Source: Nanosynbacter sp. (GTDB lineage Bacteria > Patescibacteriota > Saccharimonadia > Saccharimonadales > Saccharimonadaceae). From it: 22,047 bases of DNA. This document shows, piece after piece, positions 13,891 through 21,257 of this stretch; the first letter of the stretch is position 1; each line of letters begins with the position of its first letter. Made by a program: the position numbers and the translations under genes. The notes beneath the pieces are model-generated. The model was not told the origin of the DNA, searched no databases, and saw nothing but the letters and a program-made list of their open reading frames with translations. The stretch lies in contig JABZJV010000007.1 in the NCBI GenBank assembly GCA_015257605.1, positions 1 through 22,047 of the forward strand, read 5' to 3'.

Positions 13891-14784
13891 ATGACAGCGC
13901 GAAAGACAGCAAGGCCGATAATTCAACTTAAAAAACTTACAAAAATATACGGTATAGGCGACGCGGCGCACGATGCGCTCGATGAAATTGATTTGACTAT
14001 CCGTGAAGGCGAGTTTATCGCCGTGATGGGGCCGTCCGGCTGCGGCAAGACGACTTTGCTTAATATCATTGGTTTTTTGGATCGGCCTGACCAGGGCGAA
14101 TATCTGTTCGAAGAACATTCGACCGCTCGCCTATCAGAGCGGCAGTACGCCAAAATTCGTTCTAACAAGATTGGCATCGTTTTTCAAAGTTTTAATTTGA
14201 TTAATCGCTTGACGGTGCTCGAAAATGTCGCTTTGCCGCTGATTTACAAAGGCGTACCGCGCGTTAAGCGTCTGGAAATGGCTAGTGGCATTCTAAAGTC
14301 GTTTCATTTACAGGAGCGCGAATATTACATGCCGTGGCAGCTATCGGGCGGCCAGATGCAGCGCGTGGCGATTGCGCGGGCTTTAGTGAATAAGCCGAGC
14401 ATCATTCTAGCCGACGAGCCGACCGGCAACCTCGATAGCCGCTCTAGCCACGTTATTATGGAGGAGCTGGCTAACTTGCACAAAAAAGGCAACACTATCG
14501 TCATGGTGACTCACAACCCGAATCTGACTAGCTATGCTAGCCGCGTGATTAACATGCTTGACGGCAAGGTTGCTAGCGACCGCCGCGTAACAGTTGAATC
14601 GCATACCGAATCAAAGGAAGTAGCAATCCCGCTGCACAAATCAGACGCTTCTAAAGACAAGAATGACGCAGATGCTAAGAACGCCAAGGATAAGGACACT
14701 AAAAAAGCCAAAGAAGAAACAAAAGAAGCTACCAAAGATAAGCCTAAAAAGACAGCCAAAAAGAGCGAGGACGACGAAAAATGA
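13891..14784 (+). CDS. MacB/LolD-type ABC transporter ATP-binding protein with Lys-rich tail
   Basis: 297 aa. Residues 1 to about 235 form a complete ATPase of the MacB/LolD type: Walker A GPSGCGKTT (47-55), Q-loop VFQSFNL, signature LSGGQ (151-155), Walker B IILADEPTGNLD (171-182) and H-loop H208. A tail of about 55 residues made of Lys, Asp, Glu, Ala and Thr follows, which is not part of the usual ATPase and is probably disordered. The gene overlaps the permease start by ATGA. MacB-type pairs act as mechanotransducing exporters at the inner membrane (peptides, lipoproteins, toxins); the substrate here is unknown. No membrane-fusion protein gene is adjacent, as expected for a cell without an outer membrane. 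Confidence 0.9.
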   Translation: MTARKTARPIIQLKKLTKIYGIGDAAHDALDEIDLTIREGEFIAVMGPSGCGKTTLLNIIGFLDRPDQGEYLFEEHSTARLSERQYAKIRSNKIGIVFQSFNLINRLTVLENVALPLIYKGVPRVKRLEMASGILKSFHLQEREYYMPWQLSGGQMQRVAIARALVNKPSIILADEPTGNLDSRSSHVIMEELANLHKKGNTIVMVTHNPNLTSYASRVINMLDGKVASDRRVTVESHTESKEVAIPLHKSDASKDKNDADAKNAKDKDTKKAKEETKEATKDKPKKTAKKSEDDEK

Positions 14785-16010
14785 GGTTAATGACAGTTGA
14801 ACACATCATCGATGCTTATCAAACATTGCGGCGCAGCCGCGCTCGTACGGTACTGACGGCGCTGGGTATTGCTATCGGTGTGGCTAGCGTGACGTGTATT
14901 TTGGCGATTAGCGACGGTGCTCGCGGAATGATCTCTAACCAAGTTAATACCTATGACGGCAAGCTAATGATCGTCCGTCCGGGCGCGCAGACGCGCGATT
15001 TGAATGCCTATCTCAACCCAGCCGGGCAGCAGTTATTCGGCACCAGTTCGTTGACCGAGGCAGATATCGAGGCCGCTAAGTCAATTGACGGTATCGACGC
15101 GGTGGTGCCGCTAATGATTTTGAATGCTACCGCTAAAACTTCTCGAGCTGAGGTGGCTAATAATGTTGTACTTTCTACTACTCCTGCGTTTATCAAGACG
15201 GCAGATATCAAAATGAACACTGGCCAGTTCCTCGGTGAAGAAACTGACGATTCAGCGGTGGTGATCGGCAGCGAGTTGTCAACTAAACTATTCAATACCG
15301 ATCGTTCGGTTGGCCAGATGTTCACGATGTACGGCCAGCAGTTTACGGTTATCGGCGTTGTCAAAACTGGCGCTAACCCGGTTAACTATAATACTGTTGA
15401 TTACGGTAATGCGATTTTTGTCTCTTATAATCAAGGTAAATTGCTGCACAAAGGCAGTACGCAGATTCAACAAATTAATGTTCTGGCAAAGGACAAGGAT
15501 AATGTCTCGGCTGTTAAAGATAAATTAAAAGAGAAAATCCTCAAACAACACCTAGGCGAAGCCAACTTTACTATTCTAAGCGGCGCTGATATTGGCCGGC
15601 CGACTGGCGAATTGTTTAGTGCCTTAACAGCGGTGATGGCGGCTATTGCAGCGATTTCGCTGGTAGTGGGCGGTGTTGGTATCATGAATATCATGCTGGT
15701 TGGCGTGGCTGAGCGCACCCGCGAAATTGGTATCCGCAAAGCAGTTGGCGCTAGCCAGCGGACAATTATCGGGCAATTTTTAGTCGAGTCGCTGATGATT
15801 AGCCTGCTGGGCGGCACTTGTGGTTATCTGGTTGGTTGTTTGTTAGCTGTGATCATTAGTTCGCAGATGAGCTTTGGGCCGACAATGACCTGGTCAACGG
15901 CGATTGCGGCGTTGTTGATGGCGGTTGGTTCTGGCGTAATCTTCGGTACTTACCCTGCCCTGAAAGCGGCGCGCAAGAATACTATTGAATCGCTGCGGCA
16001 ATACCACTAG
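14781..16010 (+). CDS. MacB/FtsX-like ABC transporter permease
   Basis: 409 aa, typical length. One N-terminal membrane helix (about 22-45, ARTVLTALGIAIGVASVT) is followed by an extracytoplasmic MacB core-like domain (about 48-275) and three C-terminal helices (about 280-306, 332-360, 368-392) of the FtsX fold. These include the conserved GVGIMNIMLVGVAERTREIG and RKAVGAS segments. The ATGA overlap with the ATPase gene implies coupled translation and a fixed complex. The C-terminus YPALKAARKNTIESLRQ is typical of the family. A bidirectional terminator follows. Confidence 0.9.
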   Translation: MRLMTVEHIIDAYQTLRRSRARTVLTALGIAIGVASVTCILAISDGARGMISNQVNTYDGKLMIVRPGAQTRDLNAYLNPAGQQLFGTSSLTEADIEAAKSIDGIDAVVPLMILNATAKTSRAEVANNVVLSTTPAFIKTADIKMNTGQFLGEETDDSAVVIGSELSTKLFNTDRSVGQMFTMYGQQFTVIGVVKTGANPVNYNTVDYGNAIFVSYNQGKLLHKGSTQIQQINVLAKDKDNVSAVKDKLKEKILKQHLGEANFTILSGADIGRPTGELFSALTAVMAAIAAISLVVGGVGIMNIMLVGVAERTREIGIRKAVGASQRTIIGQFLVESLMISLLGGTCGYLVGCLLAVIISSQMSFGPTMTWSTAIAALLMAVGSGVIFGTYPALKAARKNTIESLRQYH

Positions 16011-16040
16011 AGCTTGAATTTCTACCGATAGACGATAAAC

Positions 16041-16073
16041 AAAATAGACAGCGCTTATTCTGTCTATTTTATT
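16041..16073. terminator. Bidirectional terminator between ABC permease and isomerase genes
   Basis: Perfect 11-bp stem aaaatagacag / ctgtctatttt with an 8-nt loop. It is followed by atttttac on the plus strand and by ttttgttt on the minus strand. It serves both convergent genes. Confidence 0.85.
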
Positions 16074-16094
16074 TTTACTTATCTCCACGCGCGT

Positions 16095-17138
16095 TTATTT
16101 TTCGAGGGCTTTTTTGAACTTTTCAATCAAATTAACCTGGGTCGGGTCGACATTATTGAGAATTGCCACATAAATACTGGCAAAATCTGCTAAAATACAA
16201 CCCCACAGCATCTGCTGTAATGGTGTTTTGCCTGCGAGTGGTACTACGTTTGATTTCGGGCGTTTGCCAGATAGCATCTGATCGCTGAGCGAGAAGCGTT
16301 TGAGGATGCGCGGGTGTTCGAGATCGCTTAGCAAATCAAATACCGCGAAAGGCTTCTCGACCGGGTGGCTAGTCCAGCCAATAAATTCGTTGTGGCTGAA
16401 TTCTGGCAAATAGTTGCAGAATGCAACGTTTTTAGCATTTTCGTTCCAACTAATTTTCCACTTATAAGCTAGCGGCGCCATCAAACTACCGCCGTAGAAA
16501 ACTGGAGTTTTGCCGACAGCGATTAAGGCCAGCTGCTTGGCGTAGTTTTGCTTGGTCGGTACATCTTTGGTCCAGAGCGCGCTTTCCTTCTCTAGCCAAG
16601 CACTAGTAGCTGCTAGTTCGTCAATGTAGGTGCGGTCAATCAACTTGAAAGCATTAAGCACCTCAAATAGTGCTCGCAGCGAATAAATTACGGCCATGCG
16701 CGGCTGGCAATCTTTGGGAATGAGTGCTGATAGGATATGTTCTCGTTGAGCAATCTCGTTAAGCTCTCCACCGGTAGCAATGATAGCAATTTGGCAGCCG
16801 TGTTCAATCGCCTGCTTGAGGCATGATAGAGTTTCCTCGGTGTTACCAGAATGGCTGCTAGCGATAACTAAGGTATTGTGATCGGCGTAATGCGGCAAAT
16901 CGTAGTCCTTGACGACGTCGAACGGAATTGATAGCGTGTCGTTGAGTAGCGACTTAGCGAGGTCGGCCGCTAGCGCCGAGCCGCCCATGCCAGCGACGAT
17001 GATGTTGCGCAGCTCGCGGCCGTCGTGCTCGGCATCGCGCAGTTGGCAGTCAAAATTTGCCTGTTGATAGAGTTTAGCTGCAACTTCGAGAGCACCCCCG
17101 TTGTCTCTTTGCTTCAAAATATTAGAGTCATCTAGCAT
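16095..17138 (-). CDS. Bifunctional phosphoglucose/phosphomannose isomerase (SIS family)
   Basis: 347 aa, the usual size of the short archaeal/CPR-type PGI/PMI. The first SIS domain carries GMGGSALAADL (50-60) and the phosphosugar-binding SSHSGNTEETL (94-104). The second half has ISWNENAK and HNEFIGW with the expected acidic residue, and the C-terminus VDPTQVNLIEKFKKAL is characteristic. The family interconverts glucose-6-phosphate with fructose-6-phosphate and mannose-6-phosphate with fructose-6-phosphate in the cytosol. A good Shine-Dalgarno (AAAGGTG) lies 9 nt before the ATG. It is divergent from the 17228 gene with a shared palindromic -10 region. Dual specificity is inferred from the family. 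Confidence 0.88.
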   Translation of the reverse strand: MLDDSNILKQRDNGGALEVAAKLYQQANFDCQLRDAEHDGRELRNIIVAGMGGSALAADLAKSLLNDTLSIPFDVVKDYDLPHYADHNTLVIASSHSGNTEETLSCLKQAIEHGCQIAIIATGGELNEIAQREHILSALIPKDCQPRMAVIYSLRALFEVLNAFKLIDRTYIDELAATSAWLEKESALWTKDVPTKQNYAKQLALIAVGKTPVFYGGSLMAPLAYKWKISWNENAKNVAFCNYLPEFSHNEFIGWTSHPVEKPFAVFDLLSDLEHPRILKRFSLSDQMLSGKRPKSNVVPLAGKTPLQQMLWGCILADFASIYVAILNNVDPTQVNLIEKFKKALEK

Positions 17139-17182
17139 GTAAAATCACCTTTCTCTTGCGATATTTCCTATAACTATGATAC

Positions 17183-17192
17183 AGTATATACT
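17183..17192. promoter_or_regulatory. Palindromic divergent -10 element
   Basis: AGTATATACT is its own reverse complement and supplies TATACT on both strands, about 45 bp before the isomerase ATG (minus) and 36 bp before the 17228 ATG (plus). -35 boxes are weak on both sides. Confidence 0.4.
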
Positions 17193-17227
17193 AAATAAAG
17201 CATAAAAGTAATGAAAAGGGTGGGCAC

Positions 17228-17689
17228 ATGGATATAAAACCGCAAACAACGCAGCCAATTAGCGACGATCAGGATCTCGCTAAGGTTTTGGCTGGCGTAA
17301 GTAACGGCGCGAGCGCAACGAGCGCGCAGCCGGCAGCACAATTGCCGCCGCTGCCTGATTTGCCGCCAGAGCCAGCGCCGGAGCCGGAACCAGTGGCACA
17401 GCCAAAACCGGCTAAAACATCAGCTACAGTTACGCCAGTTGCTGACAACGATCTTGATAATGTCAAGAACGAAGCCATCAAAGAGCTTCGACCGCTGGTT
17501 GACAAGCTCAACATCTCTGCCGAAGAAAAATTTGACACTTATTTACTATTGATCCGCTCGACGGACGACAAAACCTTGATTGCGCCGGCACATGAAGCCG
17601 CCAAAAATATTGCTGATGAATCTCGCCGCGCTCAGGCTTTGCTTGATGTCATTAAAGAGATTGATTTCTTATCAAACCCGCAGCCGTAA
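17228..17689 (+). CDS. Hypothetical protein with Pro-rich linker and helical C-terminal domain
   Basis: 153 aa, family not recognised. Residues 1-40 are polar and probably disordered. Residues 41-70 form a Pro/Glu/Ala linker (LPPLPDLPPEPAPEPEPVAQ). Residues about 75-150 form a compact, probably all-helical domain (VKNEAIKELRPLVDKLNISA, EKFDTYLLLIR, ESRRAQALLDVIKEIDFL). There are no signal peptide, membrane helix or cysteines. A Shine-Dalgarno-like AGGGTGGG lies upstream. The clean start, upstream promoter and downstream hairpin support a real gene. The layout suggests a small cytosolic adaptor domain on a flexible arm, which is inference. Confidence 0.7.
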   Translation: MDIKPQTTQPISDDQDLAKVLAGVSNGASATSAQPAAQLPPLPDLPPEPAPEPEPVAQPKPAKTSATVTPVADNDLDNVKNEAIKELRPLVDKLNISAEEKFDTYLLLIRSTDDKTLIAPAHEAAKNIADESRRAQALLDVIKEIDFLSNPQP

Positions 17690-17715
17690 TAGATTTCTCT
17701 GTTAATAACCACGCG

Positions 17716-17750
17716 ATAACACCTCCGTAAGCCCTCCTCGGAGGTGTTAT
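17716..17750. promoter_or_regulatory. Perfect 12-bp inverted repeat overlapping a promoter
   Basis: Arms ataacacctccg (17716-17727) and cggaggtgttat (17739-17750) with an 11-nt spacer. There is no T-run after it on the plus strand, so it is not a textbook terminator for the 17228 gene. Its right arm contains part of the extended -10 box of the FemAB-like gene, so it could be an operator or a terminator without U-tract. Confidence 0.55.
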
Positions 17751-17753
17751 ACT
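17745..17753 (+). promoter_or_regulatory. Extended -10 promoter of the FemAB-like gene
   Basis: TGT-TATACT ends 6 nt before the ATG at 17760, predicting a leaderless mRNA. No -35 is recognisable. Confidence 0.6.
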
Positions 17754-17759
17754 ATAGTT

Positions 17760-18791
17760 ATGACTATTCGTTTTGCAACTGATGATGAAATCAACCGCTG
17801 GGATGATCTAGTGGTTCATAATAGCGATCGCGGCAATATGCTGCAAGGGTCGGTCTTTTTAAATTTGAAACGGCTAGCTAACTGGCAACCGCGTTTTATT
17901 ATCTGTGGCGAGTTAGCAATTGGCGCTATCGAAAAGCATATTCCTCTGTTCGGCAAAGTGTGGTATATCCCGAAAGGTCCGGGCGTAGCAACCGCTAGCG
18001 AGTTAGCTTCAATAGTGCCGGTGCTGCGCGATTTTGCTCGCCAGCAAGGCATTTTTACTATCAAAATTGAGCCGGAATTACTACGTGGCACCGATATTTC
18101 CGCGATTGAACTATTGCCTACTCGGCCGATTCAATACAATGCCTCGACCGTGATAGTCGATTTACATAGTGATCTTGATACAATGCTTAAGGATCTGCCG
18201 CAAAAGGGCCGCCACGCTATTCGCCGCGCTGATCGCGACGGTGTTGTTGTTAAGCGGGTGCCAGTCAATGATGAAACTTGCCAGGCGATGTATGATTTGT
18301 TCAAAGAAACGGCCGATGGCGCTGGCTTTACGATTCGTTCGTCGCAATACTACCGCGAATTCTACCAGCAATACGCTGATGCCGGCCAAGGCCAGCTATT
18401 TTTCGCCTATTATCAAGATCAGCTGGTGGCTGGTGCTTTTGCGGTGATTCTGGGTACTAAAAGTACTTACAAAGACGGCGCTTCGGTTCGCAAGCGTACG
18501 GCCTACGGCGCTAGCCATCGCCTGCAATGGGAAGTAATCAAATGGGCTAAAGAGCATGGCTCGCTCGAACACGACCTCTGCGGTACGCCAGCTTCTGACG
18601 AAATGAGTAACCCGAATCATCCGCGCTACGGCCTGGGGCGCTTCAAAACTAGCTTCAATAAGCATATCACTGACTATATTGGCGCTTTCGAGATTCCAGT
18701 TTCGCCTATTAAGTCGCGGCTTTGGAGCAAATATATCGAACGATTAGTGCGCCGATTATACTTCGCCCGCCATCATGAATCATACTATTAG
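17760..18791 (+). CDS. FemAB/FemX-family peptidoglycan branching aminoacyltransferase
   Basis: 343 aa, the normal size for FemX/FemAB-type enzymes, which have two GNAT-like domains. Family marks include WYIPKGPGV (about residue 63-71), VDLHSDLDTMLKDLPQKGRH (the conserved region before the charged IRRA segment), the second-domain strand LFFAYYQDQLVAGAFAV, and the C-terminal DLCGTPASDE followed by YGLGRFKTSFN. The family transfers amino acids from aminoacyl-tRNA to the lipid II stem peptide on the cytosolic membrane face, making interpeptide bridges. It is convergent with the MurE-like gene (23-bp gap); a second FemAB-like gene ends at 21837. Which amino acid is added cannot be read from the sequence. 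Confidence 0.88.
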   Translation: MTIRFATDDEINRWDDLVVHNSDRGNMLQGSVFLNLKRLANWQPRFIICGELAIGAIEKHIPLFGKVWYIPKGPGVATASELASIVPVLRDFARQQGIFTIKIEPELLRGTDISAIELLPTRPIQYNASTVIVDLHSDLDTMLKDLPQKGRHAIRRADRDGVVVKRVPVNDETCQAMYDLFKETADGAGFTIRSSQYYREFYQQYADAGQGQLFFAYYQDQLVAGAFAVILGTKSTYKDGASVRKRTAYGASHRLQWEVIKWAKEHGSLEHDLCGTPASDEMSNPNHPRYGLGRFKTSFNKHITDYIGAFEIPVSPIKSRLWSKYIERLVRRLYFARHHESYY

Positions 18792-18814
18792 GCAGCTTAG
18801 AAGCACTCTCAGCC

Positions 18815-20113
18815 CTAATCGTCGCTACTTAGCCTTTTCAAAATAGCTTGCCGCACTGTCTCGATTTCGTTCCAAGGGTGAGCTCCGTCGGCGCGCTCAA
18901 TGGTTTTTTCATGTCCTTTGCCCAGGAATATAACATTATCTTTCGAGCTGGACACTCGCGAGACGGCGAAATTAATGGCCGCAGTGCGGTCTGGCACTAG
19001 GAAGAGATTTTTCTCGCGTTTTTTGCCAGCTTTTTCGGCGCCCGAGGCGATTTGCGATAGGATGGTATTGCCATCGATATCGCGATCGTCTTCCTCGGTT
19101 AAGACAATTTCATCGGCGTATTTACCAGCGATTTCGCCTTGGATGGCGCGTTTAGCTTCGTCGCGGCGGCCAGCCGAGCCGAACAATACCACTAGCTTGC
19201 CCTTCGTTGCGTTTCTAACATCATTTAGCAACCGTTTGAACGAGTCTGGCGTGTGCGCGAAATCAACAATCGCCGAGAATGGCTGTCCAGCGTCGACCAC
19301 TGTCATGCGGCCTTCTACGCCCGCTAAAGCGGCAATTCCCTGTTCAATTTGGGTTTTGGTCAAGCCAACCTCGCGGCCAACGGCAGCCGCCGCTAGGCTA
19401 TTATAAACATTGAATTCGCCTGGAATATTAACATGAATGTGGTAAGAATCGCCATCAATTAATGCTATGTAATCACTGCCGTGGGCGCTCAAATTGATAT
19501 CTTGCGCCCGCCAATCGCCAGATTTGAGGCCGTAGCTGACCGATTGTTTGACGGCTTGGCGGAAAGTTTCAGCGGACGGATCGTCGGCGTTAATGACACC
19601 AACGCGGCTGGCTAGTTTAAATAGTTTGGTTTTGGCAGCCAAATAGCGCTCAAAAGTTCTGTGATAGTCGAGGTGCTCGTGCGTAACGTTAGTCATGACG
19701 GCAATCTCGATTGGCACGCCAAAAGTACGGTGCTGGGCTAGCGCGTGGCTAGTCACTTCCAAAACTACCCATTCGACATTTTGTCTCTTGAATTCTGCTA
19801 ATCGTTTTTGTAGCAGCGGCGCCGAAACTGTTGTCATATGAGCAACTTGCGGCGTAATATCATTGCCGACACCGTAAGCGACAGTAGTCATCAACCCTGC
19901 TTTGATGCCAGCTTCAGTTAGCATTTTGTGGATCATGAAGCAGGTCGAGGTTTTGCCATTGGTGCCAGTCACGCCGATGACGCGCATATTGTGCGCTGGA
20001 TAACCAGCTTTGGTAGCAGCGGCAGTAGCTGTCAATAGATGATAAGTTGGCTCAATTGATTGGTATAAACTAGCGGGAATGGCTTTTTTCAAAGTTTTCT
20101 TGAATGAATTCAT
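18815..20113 (-). CDS. murE: MurE-like Mur ligase lacking most of the N-terminal domain
   Basis: 432 aa from the ATG at 20113. The frame is open further upstream, but the promoter -10 box ends 6 nt before this ATG. The Mur ligase P-loop GVTGTNGKT is at 47-55, whereas in full-length MurE it lies near residue 110, so the N-terminal UDP-MurNAc-binding domain is largely missing. The central domain (MTNVTHEHLDYH, SYGLKSGDW) and C-terminal domain (GRRDEAKRAIQGEIAG, GKGHEKTIE at about 398-406) are clear MurE-type. The specificity segment reads LTEEDDRDIDG (338-348) where meso-DAP enzymes have DNPR. It probably adds the third stem-peptide residue in the cytosol. A MurE-like ligase with another substrate is possible. 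Confidence 0.82.
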   Translation of the reverse strand: MNSFKKTLKKAIPASLYQSIEPTYHLLTATAAATKAGYPAHNMRVIGVTGTNGKTSTCFMIHKMLTEAGIKAGLMTTVAYGVGNDITPQVAHMTTVSAPLLQKRLAEFKRQNVEWVVLEVTSHALAQHRTFGVPIEIAVMTNVTHEHLDYHRTFERYLAAKTKLFKLASRVGVINADDPSAETFRQAVKQSVSYGLKSGDWRAQDINLSAHGSDYIALIDGDSYHIHVNIPGEFNVYNSLAAAAVGREVGLTKTQIEQGIAALAGVEGRMTVVDAGQPFSAIVDFAHTPDSFKRLLNDVRNATKGKLVVLFGSAGRRDEAKRAIQGEIAGKYADEIVLTEEDDRDIDGNTILSQIASGAEKAGKKREKNLFLVPDRTAAINFAVSRVSSSKDNVIFLGKGHEKTIERADGAHPWNEIETVRQAILKRLSSDD

Positions 20114-20119
20114 ACCGAT

Positions 20120-20128
20120 ATTATAGCA
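20120..20128 (-). promoter_or_regulatory. Extended -10 promoter of the murE-like gene
   Basis: Minus strand TGC-TATAAT (20128-20120) ends 6 nt before the ATG at 20113, predicting a leaderless mRNA. No -35 is evident. Confidence 0.7.
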
Positions 20129-20143
20129 TCGACCTCTTAACAG

Positions 20144-20152
20144 TGGTACAAT
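20144..20152 (+). promoter_or_regulatory. Extended -10 promoter of tsaD-tsaC
   Basis: TGG-TACAAT ends 7 nt before the ATG at 20160. There is no Shine-Dalgarno, so the mRNA is predicted leaderless. Confidence 0.55.
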
Positions 20153-20159
20153 TAAGTAG

Positions 20160-21257
20160 ATGAAGGTTTTGGGAATTGAATCAAGCTGCGATGAAACCGC
20201 GGCAGCTATAGTTGAGGACGGTTTTCGGATGTTGTCAAATGTGGTACAGTCGCAGATTGACATCCACGCGCATTTTGGCGGCGTGGTGCCCGAAATCGCG
20301 GCGCGCAGCCATATCGAGGCTATCGGCCCAGTCGTCGACGAAGCTCTCGCTCAAGCGGATTGCACTTGGGACGACATTGATGCTATCGCCGTGACCTACG
20401 CGCCAGGTTTAATTGGTTCGCTGCTAATTGGCTCGCTAGCAGCGCGAACGTTAGCGATTTTACATCGCAAACCGCTCTACCCGGTGCATCACGTCGAGGG
20501 ACATGTCTACGCTAATTTTATTACCGAGCAAGCGCCCGGGCCTGTTCAACTTGCCCTGCCGAAATCTCAGCCGCGCTTTCCCTTTTTGGCCTTGATTGTC
20601 TCGGGCGGACATACGCAGCTTGTGCTTTTTCGCGGCCACGGCGACTATCAGCTGCTGGGACAAACTCAAGATGACGCTGTCGGCGAAGCTTTTGACAAGG
20701 TGGCCAAAATTCTCGGCCTGTCCTACCCTGGCGGCCCGTCGATTGCGCGCGCGGCTGAGTCGGGTAATCCTGATAAATACCATTTACCCAAAGCTAAGCT
20801 CGATAATCCGTACAATTTTTCGTTCTCTGGCCTCAAGACAGCCGTTCTAAGGGCTGTACAGCACGAAGTAGGCAAAGACTTCACTTTTCCATCGCACGAG
20901 CTCCCAGGGCTTGTCACGAGCTCGCAGCAGCACGATTTTGCAGCTAGTTTCCAGAAAGTAGCCGTCGAGACGCTAGTTGAGCGTACCTTGCGTGCTTTTC
21001 AGGACTTTCAGCCGCAATCGGTAGTGATTGCTGGCGGCGTGGCTGCTAATCAAGAACTGCGCCGCCAACTGCGCCAGAAACTACCGATTAACATTGAGTA
21101 CGCGCCGATTCAGCTGTGTACCGATAATGCAGCAATGATTGCGGCGCTAGGCTATCAGCAAGCGCAGTTAAGCAGCCCGGCTGATCCGTATACTCTCGAG
21201 GTAGTCCCTAGCCTGTCAATGGCTAAAACTGCCTGGAACAAGGCCGGAGCGTTGTAA
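20160..21257 (+). CDS. tsaD: tRNA threonylcarbamoyladenosine synthase subunit TsaD
   Basis: 365 aa, slightly longer than the common 335-345 aa. ASKHA-fold marks: MKVLGIESSCDETAAAIV at the N-terminus, HVEGH (H111, H115 as metal ligands), SGGHTQL (about 148-154), DAVGEAFDKVAKILGL, YPGGPSI and the late CTDNAAM. A short insertion rich in Pro and Gln sits before PFLALIVSGG. TsaD transfers the threonylcarbamoyl group onto A37 of tRNAs reading ANN codons in the cytosol, working with TsaB and TsaE, which are not in this window. tsaC follows without any gap, so the substrate-making and transferring steps are co-transcribed. Confidence 0.96.
   Translation: MKVLGIESSCDETAAAIVEDGFRMLSNVVQSQIDIHAHFGGVVPEIAARSHIEAIGPVVDEALAQADCTWDDIDAIAVTYAPGLIGSLLIGSLAARTLAILHRKPLYPVHHVEGHVYANFITEQAPGPVQLALPKSQPRFPFLALIVSGGHTQLVLFRGHGDYQLLGQTQDDAVGEAFDKVAKILGLSYPGGPSIARAAESGNPDKYHLPKAKLDNPYNFSFSGLKTAVLRAVQHEVGKDFTFPSHELPGLVTSSQQHDFAASFQKVAVETLVERTLRAFQDFQPQSVVIAGGVAANQELRRQLRQKLPINIEYAPIQLCTDNAAMIAALGYQQAQLSSPADPYTLEVVPSLSMAKTAWNKAGAL

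Noticed and set aside
20114..20263. Start at 20263 adding 50 residues to the MurE-like protein
   Set aside because: The added residues are not Mur-like, overlap the divergent tsaD gene and lie upstream of a good -10 box for the ATG at 20113.
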